Shown piece by piece: positions 1 to 4,938 of a DNA stretch of 8,198 nucleotides. Below the pieces are notes generated by a model that saw only the letters and a list, made by a program, of their open reading frames with translations, ran no database searches and was not told where the DNA came from. A program made the translations under genes and the position numbers. Origin of the DNA: Planctomycetota bacterium. GTDB lineage: Bacteria; Planctomycetota; Phycisphaerae; UBA1845. The stretch's first letter is position 1. Each line of letters starts with the position of its first letter. The stretch is from the NCBI GenBank assembly GCA_022563055.1, contig JADFOB010000043.1, positions 1 to 8,198 of the forward strand, read 5' to 3'.

Positions 1-524
1 CTGCGAACACGCAGTTGGACCTGCTCCGCGAAGTCGCCGATCGGATCATTACGTGCTTCAATCAGGGCGGGAAGCTGTATTTGCTTGGCAATGGTGGGAG
101 CGCCGCCGACGCCCAGCACATCGCAGCCGAGTTGATCGGTCGGTTCAAGCACGATCGAAAAGCCCTGCCGGCGATCGCCTTGACGACCGACACATCCGTT
201 CTGACGGCGATTGCCAATGACATCGGGTCCGAGCATTGCTTCGAGCGCCAGGTGGAAGCGCTGGTGACGCAGCGTGATACCGTTTGGGCACTAAGTGTTT
301 CGGGCGCGTCGCCCAACGTGATCCGGGCGATGAAGCGGGCTCGGGCGATCGGGGCGCTGACGATCGGGTTCACCGGACGCTCCGGTGTCGCGCTCGAAGG
401 TCTTTGCGAATTGTGCTTCCGGGTGGACCACACCGGGAGCGATCGCGTTCAGGAGGTCCACCAGCTAGCCTACCACGTGGTCTGCGATCGGATCGAGCAA
501 ACCTTCCTCGCCTCGACGCTGTGA
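1..524 (+). CDS. gmhA: Phosphoheptose isomerase (SIS domain), 5'-partial
   Basis: This is probably D-sedoheptulose-7-phosphate isomerase, the cytoplasmic first step of ADP-heptose synthesis for lipopolysaccharide core. The reading frame is open to the window edge. Aligned by eye with E. coli GmhA (192 aa), about 27 N-terminal residues are missing, so the real start is upstream; the TTG at position 15 is internal. Counting that TTG as residue 1, the SIS signature GNGGSAADAQH spans residues 25-35 and is followed by IAAELIGRF. H35 and E39, then Q146 and H154 in DRVQEVHQLAYH, keep the 4- and 8-residue spacings of the metal ligands H61/E65 and Q172/H180 of E. coli GmhA. The sugar-phosphate loop SVSGASPNV is at 94-102. 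The stop codon is TGA at 522-524. The family also contains DiaA and other SIS proteins, but the ligand set favours GmhA. No heptose-pathway partner is visible downstream. Confidence 0.87.
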   Translation, partial: ANTQLDLLREVADRIITCFNQGGKLYLLGNGGSAADAQHIAAELIGRFKHDRKALPAIALTTDTSVLTAIANDIGSEHCFERQVEALVTQRDTVWALSVSGASPNVIRAMKRARAIGALTIGFTGRSGVALEGLCELCFRVDHTGSDRVQEVHQLAYHVVCDRIEQTFLASTL

Positions 525-602
525 ATGGGCGGTTCTTGTCGTAACTTGTCGTCGAGGCGTATTGGGGTCCGTGACGGAAACGGTGTTGGGTTGTCTTCAG
601 AG

Positions 603-689
603 CACCGGGCGCAAGCCCGGTGGCATGTAGACGCAGGAGATCCGCAGGCTGGCGCCTGCGGCTCTGATTCGGCGAACGCATGCCACCGG
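603..689. repeat. REP-like compound inverted repeat with two tandem hairpins
   Basis: Two perfect 8-bp stems with 4-base loops follow each other: CACCGGGC-GCAA-GCCCGGTG (603-622) and CCGCAGGC-TGGC-GCCTGCGG (642-661). In addition, CCGGTGGCATG (617-627) is exactly complementary to CATGCCACCGG (679-689), an 11-bp outer pairing that encloses the second hairpin and competes with the first. This looks like an extragenic palindromic element, and a similar two-hairpin layout occurs at 7514-7575. Membership of a dispersed genomic family is inferred. Confidence 0.65.
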
Positions 690-731
690 AAGTGTGACGG
701 ACACGGCGTATTGCCCGAATCCTTTGGCGGC

Positions 732-761
732 TTGACAGGCGTTGAACCCGCGTGTTAGCTT
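732..761 (+). promoter_or_regulatory. Candidate sigma70-type promoter for the ABC transporter cluster
   Basis: A perfect -35 box TTGACA lies at 732-737. TAGCTT at 756-761 is an 18-base spacer away and matches 3 of 6 bases of TATAAT. Transcription would begin near 768, leaving a leader of about 90 bases before the ATG at 858. The -35 is strong, the -10 is weak, and the position right upstream of the first transporter gene supports it. Confidence 0.5.
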
Positions 762-857
762 CCTTCGTTTCGCTGCCGCTGTGACATCATTCCCGGCGGC
801 GCGAACCTCCGCATCCTGCAAGGCGTATACAGGCGGACTGGTTTTGGGCGGAAGATC

Positions 858-1802
858 ATGATTCGTGTGAACAACCTCACGAAACGTTACGGCCCGGTTC
901 TGGCGGTCGACAACATCACGTTCCACGTGGAGCGTGGCGGTGTTGTGGGCTTCCTTGGCCCCAACGGGGCGGGCAAGAGCACGACCATGAAGATCCTGAC
1001 GTGCTTCCATCCTGCCACGAGCGGGACGGCGAGCGTGGCCGGGTTCGACGTCTTCAAGGAGTCGCTGGAGGCCCGCCGCCGGATCGGATACTTGCCGGAG
1101 AACACGCCGCTCTATCCGGAGATGCGTGCGCGGGAGTATCTGGTTTTTCGCGGCAAGCTGCGCGGAATGTCCCGTGCCGAGCGCGTCGATGCGATTCGGC
1201 GCGTCACCGAGCGGTGTTGGCTGGGCGGGTTTATTGACCGTCCCATCGGGCATCTCTCCAAGGGCATGAGGCAGCGGGTTGGTCTGGCCGATGCGATCAT
1301 GCACGATCCGGATGTCTTGATCCTCGATGAGCCGACCATCGGGCTGGATCCCAACCAGATCCGCGAAACGCGCAGCCTGATCCGGGAGCTGGGTGAGCGG
1401 CACACGGTTCTTCTAAGCTCGCACATTTTGCACGAGGTCGAGCAGCTCTGTTCCCGCATCATCATCGTCTCGCAAGGTCGGATCGTCGCGAGCGGTTCGC
1501 CCAAGGAACTCCGTGACCAGTTCAGCGGTCAAGCGCGGGTCATCGCGGAAATGCGCGGACCGCAGGCTGATGTACTAAAGGCGGTCGAATCGGTGGCGGG
1601 CGTACAGAAAGTGGAGACGACGTCGAACGACGGCTGGGTTCGCCTGGCCATCTCCTTCCAACCGGAGCGGGACATCCGGGAAGAACTGTTCAACCTGACC
1701 AAGTCAAAGGACTGGTCATTGCGGGAGATCCGCGTCGAAGGCGCAACGCTCGAGGACTTCTTCCACAAGGTGACTTCTGAACAACGGGGGTCCAGCGTCT
1801 AG
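858..1802 (+). CDS. ABC-2 type transporter ATP-binding protein, GldA-like
   Basis: This cytoplasmic ATPase (314 aa) should power the permease encoded downstream. Motifs appear in canonical order: Walker A GPNGAGKST (34-42); a Q-loop position in which YLPEN (78-82) carries Glu instead of Gln, as is common in GldA/ABC-2 exporters; signature LSKGM (133-137); Walker B VLILDE (153-158); D-loop GLD (162-164); and switch histidine H189 in LSSHILHEVE. All catalytic residues are intact. The part after about residue 215 resembles the DUF4162-type C-terminal extension of ABC-2 exporter ATPases. The length is normal for the family. The ATG start is preceded by a purine-rich GGGCGGAAG, a plausible ribosome binding site, and by a promoter candidate about 100 bases upstream. 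The stop falls only 5 bases before a MITE-like element that separates it from its partner genes. I am sure of the family; the substrate is unknown. Confidence 0.93.
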   Translation: MIRVNNLTKRYGPVLAVDNITFHVERGGVVGFLGPNGAGKSTTMKILTCFHPATSGTASVAGFDVFKESLEARRRIGYLPENTPLYPEMRAREYLVFRGKLRGMSRAERVDAIRRVTERCWLGGFIDRPIGHLSKGMRQRVGLADAIMHDPDVLILDEPTIGLDPNQIRETRSLIRELGERHTVLLSSHILHEVEQLCSRIIIVSQGRIVASGSPKELRDQFSGQARVIAEMRGPQADVLKAVESVAGVQKVETTSNDGWVRLAISFQPERDIREELFNLTKSKDWSLREIRVEGATLEDFFHKVTSEQRGSSV

Positions 1803-1807
1803 CCCGG

Positions 1808-1979
1808 ATCATGCACCGCAGAGCACGCAGAGGTCGCGGAGGTGGAAAGAGATGAAAGGGATGCGAGTCAATGAGCATTCGATGGAATACAGTGTGCCAA
1901 GAGGACGAAGGTGGAGATTCTAACATGAGTTTTTTCAAGACAAATCTCTGCGTTCTCCGCGTTCTCTGCGGTTTGTGAT
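1808..1979. repeat. MITE-like element with 34-bp terminal inverted repeats
   Basis: The two ends, 1808-1841 and the reverse complement of 1946-1979, match at 26 of 34 positions. Each arm starts ATCA, then three bases, then three tandem 9-mers of the form NNCGCRGAG: ACCGCAGAG, CACGCAGAG, GTCGCGGAG on the left, and ACCGCAGAG, AACGCGGAG, AACGCAGAG on the right read inward. The 104-base interior has no credible ORF and is visibly richer in A and T than the flanking genes. I see no clear target-site duplication. Similar NNCRCAGAG repeats are, from general knowledge, widespread in environmental bacterial genomes. No transposase is present, so mobility would be in trans and is inferred. Confidence 0.7.
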
Positions 1980-2027
1980 AGGCAGGTTGGACCCATGCTT
2001 CGCAACGGCTACAAGGATGATGACGGC

Positions 2028-2034
2028 GGGAGGT
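2028..2034 (+). promoter_or_regulatory. Ribosome binding site that sets the permease start
   Basis: GGGAGGT lies 4 bases before a GTG at 2039. It overlaps a GTG at 2033, which therefore cannot easily be the start. This favours translation from 2039. Confidence 0.65.
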
Positions 2035-2038
2035 GCTT

Positions 2039-2758
2039 GTGGACAACGTGACAACCATGGCACGGCGCGAACTCGGTGCCTACTTTCTGTCACCGATCGC
2101 CTACGTGGTCGGTGCGATCTTCCTCTTCACCGCCGGCCTGGTGTTCGGGTTGGGGACGTTTCAGGTGGGCGCCGAGGCGTCCATGCGGAACCTGTTCGAT
2201 TTCTGGATCATCCTGATCCTCGCGCTGGTGCTTCCGATGCTGACGATGCGGCTTATGAGCGACGAGCTGCGCAGCGGCACCATCGAAACGCTCATGACCG
2301 TTCCGATTACCGAGCTTGAGGTTGTCCTGGGGAAGTTTGTCGGCGCGTTCGTGTTCTTCATCGTCTTGATTGCGACGCTGCTGCTCTATCCCCTCCTTTT
2401 AGCCTTGTACGGGAATCTCGATTTCGGGCTGTTGGTCTGCAACTATCTGGGCCTGCTGTTGCTCGGTGCCTTGTACGTCTCGGTCGGTCTCTTCTTCAGC
2501 ACCTGCACCAAACATCAGGTCGTAGCCGTCCTGGCGACGGTCGTGGCACTGGCGTTTATGACGTTCGCATTTGGTCCGCTCGCCCAACAGACCGAGGGTT
2601 GGGTGCGTGTCCTGCTCCAGCAGCTTTCCATCCGGGCTCACTTCCATGATTTCGTGCGTGGCATGGTGGACCTTAACCACCTGGTCTTCTTCGGGACCAT
2701 GACGGGTTTGTTCCTGTTTCTGACGGTCAAGCGGTTGGAGATGCGGCGATGGCAGTAG
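2039..2758 (+). CDS. ABC-2 type transporter permease, GldF-like
   Basis: This integral inner-membrane subunit (239 aa from GTG 2039) should form the channel with the upstream ATPase. The N-terminus has the ABC-2 pattern RREL..YF.SPIAY, followed by a first membrane helix (about 17-40). Hydrophobic segments follow near 53-72, 104-125, 133-152, 160-180 and 215-232, giving six helices. Between helices 2 and 3, the conserved cytoplasmic stretch DELRSGTIETLMTVPIT (about 75-91) is the usual ATPase-coupling region, ending in LGKFVG. GTG 2039 is chosen for its Shine-Dalgarno sequence; GTG 2033 and ATG 2057 are alternatives. The last 10 bases overlap the start of the GldG-like gene, so the two are very likely translationally coupled. 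The gap to the ATPase gene is 236 bases and is filled mostly by the MITE-like element. A second permease is absent, so a homodimer is expected. Confidence 0.9.
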   Translation: MDNVTTMARRELGAYFLSPIAYVVGAIFLFTAGLVFGLGTFQVGAEASMRNLFDFWIILILALVLPMLTMRLMSDELRSGTIETLMTVPITELEVVLGKFVGAFVFFIVLIATLLLYPLLLALYGNLDFGLLVCNYLGLLLLGALYVSVGLFFSTCTKHQVVAVLATVVALAFMTFAFGPLAQQTEGWVRVLLQQLSIRAHFHDFVRGMVDLNHLVFFGTMTGLFLFLTVKRLEMRRWQ

Positions 2759-4932
2759 AGACGCCCAAGTCAGCAGAGACCGAGGTCGGCCATCCGGGTT
2801 CGCAGGGCGCGGGCGGCCGCCGCATGGTGCTGGGCACCAACGTCCTGGTCGGCACCGCGCTCGTGATCGGCATCGTGGTCGTGCTTCAGCTCCTCGCGTA
2901 TCAGATTCCAAAACGCTGGGACATGACGCGATCCGGCGTCAACAGTCTTGGCGAGGGCACCGAGAATCTGCTTCACGCCCTTACCACCAACGTGACGCTG
3001 ACGTCGCTCTACTTCGAGACCGATCGGGAGACGGAGGATCAGCCGCGGTACCGCCGTGCGGTGGACGATCTGATCGGCCTCTACGCGGCGACGAATCGTG
3101 GCAAGGTCTCGGCGCAGTGGATCAACCCGCTCAAAGATCACGAGGCATTCAAGAAGCTGGTTTCCAGGCTTCGAGAGAAACCGGTCTTCTCCGGAAGCAT
3201 CCAGCAGTACAAGGAGCGGATTGAGGCGTACACGCGCCCCGAAGATGGTCTCGACGCACGGATGCGGGCGCTCCTGCAAGGTGAGCTCGAGGGGATTCGC
3301 GGGCTCGGCGGCGGCATGGGCGACAACGCCGTGCAGCAGTCGATCCAACGCGTCGAGATGTTCCTGACGCAGTGGACGGATGAGCTCGACGCGACGCGTG
3401 GGGCTGTCGATACACGGATCTTGCCCGCCGACCCGCAATATGCCCTGGCCATCAACGAGGTCAAGACGCTCTATCGCGGTCTTATGGAGTCGCTCGAAAA
3501 CATCGCCGCCTTCGGTGCGGGCGAGATCGCGCGAAACCCGAACCTTCCCGCAGCCACAGCCGAGTATTTCAGTGGGTGTGAGTCGCGCTGTGCGGAGGTC
3601 ATCGCAGCCATTGACGCCGAACAGACGAAGCTCCAAGCGCTCGATCCGCTCGAGGCGGACAACTTGCTGAGGCAGATTGTCCCTACCAGTAATGCCATCG
3701 TCGTCGAGACGGACGAGGATGTGCGGGTGGTGGATTTTTCCTCGGTTTGGCCTCCCCTCGACCCCAGCGCCGGCGGACCGCAGGTGACTTTCTGGAACCG
3801 GGCGTTCAAAGGTGAGGAGAAGGTAACCTCTGCGATCTTGCGGGCGGCGCACAAGGAACAGACAGCCGTCATTTTCGTTCGCTACGCCGGCGATCCGCTG
3901 CTGAGGGCAAGCTTCATGCCCGGGCAGCCCCAGGGGGCCTACGTGGCTCTCAAGCAGCAGTTGGAGGATGCCAACTTCGTCGTCGCCGAGTGGGATCTCA
4001 AGACAAGCGACACGCCGCCGGAGTTGGATCCCGCGCCCACGCGGACCATCTTCATCGTTCTAAAGCCGACGGCACCGTCGCGTGATCCGATGGGGCGCCC
4101 GAGCCAGGATCCGCCGTTCACGGACCGCCACAAGGAGAAGTTGCTCAGCGCTCTTGGAGATTCCGGGCGCGCGCTGTTCATCGCCGGATGGGCTCCGGGA
4201 CCGTTTGGACCCATCCCGTCGACCTACGAGTATGGCACGTATCTCAAGGATACGTGGGGTATCGAGGTCGATACGTCCGCTCTGCTCACGCAATTCGGCA
4301 GCATCGCTCCGGGCAGGTTCCACATCACGCGGCGCGACTTCTATGCAATGCAGGATCTGGACGTGACCGATCACGATATCGTCAGCGGGCCTCAGATGCG
4401 ATGGTCCCTTCCCTGGTGTGCGCCCCTCAATCTTAATGACACACCGCCAAAAGGCGTCGAACATTTCCTTCTTATGACGAAGGCAAAACGGGAAGGCGCC
4501 TGGGGCGTGCGTAACATCCAGACGTATGAGAAGCAGATCGCGGAGCAGAACTACCTGACGCGCGATGACGGCGACCTCGAGGGGCCTTACACGCTGGCCG
4601 TAGCCGCCACGAAGGGTGAAGCGAAAACCGTTGTCGTCAGCTCGCGCGCGTTTGCCGAAGACACCGTGGCGTTCGCTCGCGAACTGGCGATGTCCTCCAC
4701 CGGTTTTCAGCTCCGGCTGCGGAACCCCGGCAACGTGACGTTGCTGGTCAATACGCTCCATTGGCTCAACGACAACACACAGTTTCTCAATATCGGTAGC
4801 CCGGTTGAACTGGCCATTCTGAAAGTTGACAGCCCGTCGACGATCAAGATGGTGCGGGCTTTGACCATCGTGATCTGGCCCGCACTCGCCCTTTTCGGCG
4901 GTGTGACGGTTTGGTGGGTACGACGCAGGTAA
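2749..4932 (+). CDS. GldG-like ABC transporter auxiliary protein with inserted helical region
   Basis: This membrane-anchored auxiliary subunit (727 aa) resembles GldG and the ABC_transp_aux family. A short cytoplasmic tail leads to a membrane helix (about 31-53). The family's post-helix pattern follows: KRWDMTRSGVNSLGEGTENL, then a beta-rich segment ending INPLKD (125-130). The family core resumes near 315 (NAIVVETDEDVRVVDF), includes FKGEEKVTSAI (353-363), and continues with a Rossmann-like part around 428-530 (TRTIFIVLKP, then LGDSGRALFIAGW). A C-terminal helix (about 704-724) ends in WWVRRR. The bulk should lie in the periplasm. Residues 131-314 are a mostly helical, charged insertion longer than in typical GldG. 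The GHGE-like motif usual near 375 is replaced by RYAGDPL. ATG 2749 has GGAG 8 bases upstream and overlaps the permease gene. Function beyond transporter partnership is unknown. Confidence 0.85.
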   Translation: MAVETPKSAETEVGHPGSQGAGGRRMVLGTNVLVGTALVIGIVVVLQLLAYQIPKRWDMTRSGVNSLGEGTENLLHALTTNVTLTSLYFETDRETEDQPRYRRAVDDLIGLYAATNRGKVSAQWINPLKDHEAFKKLVSRLREKPVFSGSIQQYKERIEAYTRPEDGLDARMRALLQGELEGIRGLGGGMGDNAVQQSIQRVEMFLTQWTDELDATRGAVDTRILPADPQYALAINEVKTLYRGLMESLENIAAFGAGEIARNPNLPAATAEYFSGCESRCAEVIAAIDAEQTKLQALDPLEADNLLRQIVPTSNAIVVETDEDVRVVDFSSVWPPLDPSAGGPQVTFWNRAFKGEEKVTSAILRAAHKEQTAVIFVRYAGDPLLRASFMPGQPQGAYVALKQQLEDANFVVAEWDLKTSDTPPELDPAPTRTIFIVLKPTAPSRDPMGRPSQDPPFTDRHKEKLLSALGDSGRALFIAGWAPGPFGPIPSTYEYGTYLKDTWGIEVDTSALLTQFGSIAPGRFHITRRDFYAMQDLDVTDHDIVSGPQMRWSLPWCAPLNLNDTPPKGVEHFLLMTKAKREGAWGVRNIQTYEKQIAEQNYLTRDDGDLEGPYTLAVAATKGEAKTVVVSSRAFAEDTVAFARELAMSSTGFQLRLRNPGNVTLLVNTLHWLNDNTQFLNIGSPVELAILKVDSPSTIKMVRALTIVIWPALALFGGVTVWWVRRR

Positions 4933-4938
4933 CGCGCC

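Larger units (their letters stand above)
525..857. other. Intergenic region between gmhA-like gene and ABC transporter cluster
   Basis: This 333-base gap contains no credible gene on either strand. It holds a compound inverted-repeat element (603-689) and a promoter-like sequence (732-761) that probably drives the transporter genes. The first hairpin of the repeat could end transcription from the isomerase gene, but no run of T follows it, so I do not call a terminator. Confidence 0.7.

Noticed and set aside
597..1403. 268-codon open frame on the minus strand
   Set aside because: It is antisense to the ABC ATPase with its full motif set, and the translation is rich in Arg, Pro and Ala with no recognisable domain; it is a GC-rich shadow.
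2033..2035. GTG 2033 as permease start
   Set aside because: It overlaps the Shine-Dalgarno sequence GGGAGGT, which is well placed for GTG 2039.
2770..3852. 360-codon open frame on the minus strand
   Set aside because: It lies entirely opposite the GldG-like gene and its translation has no family features.
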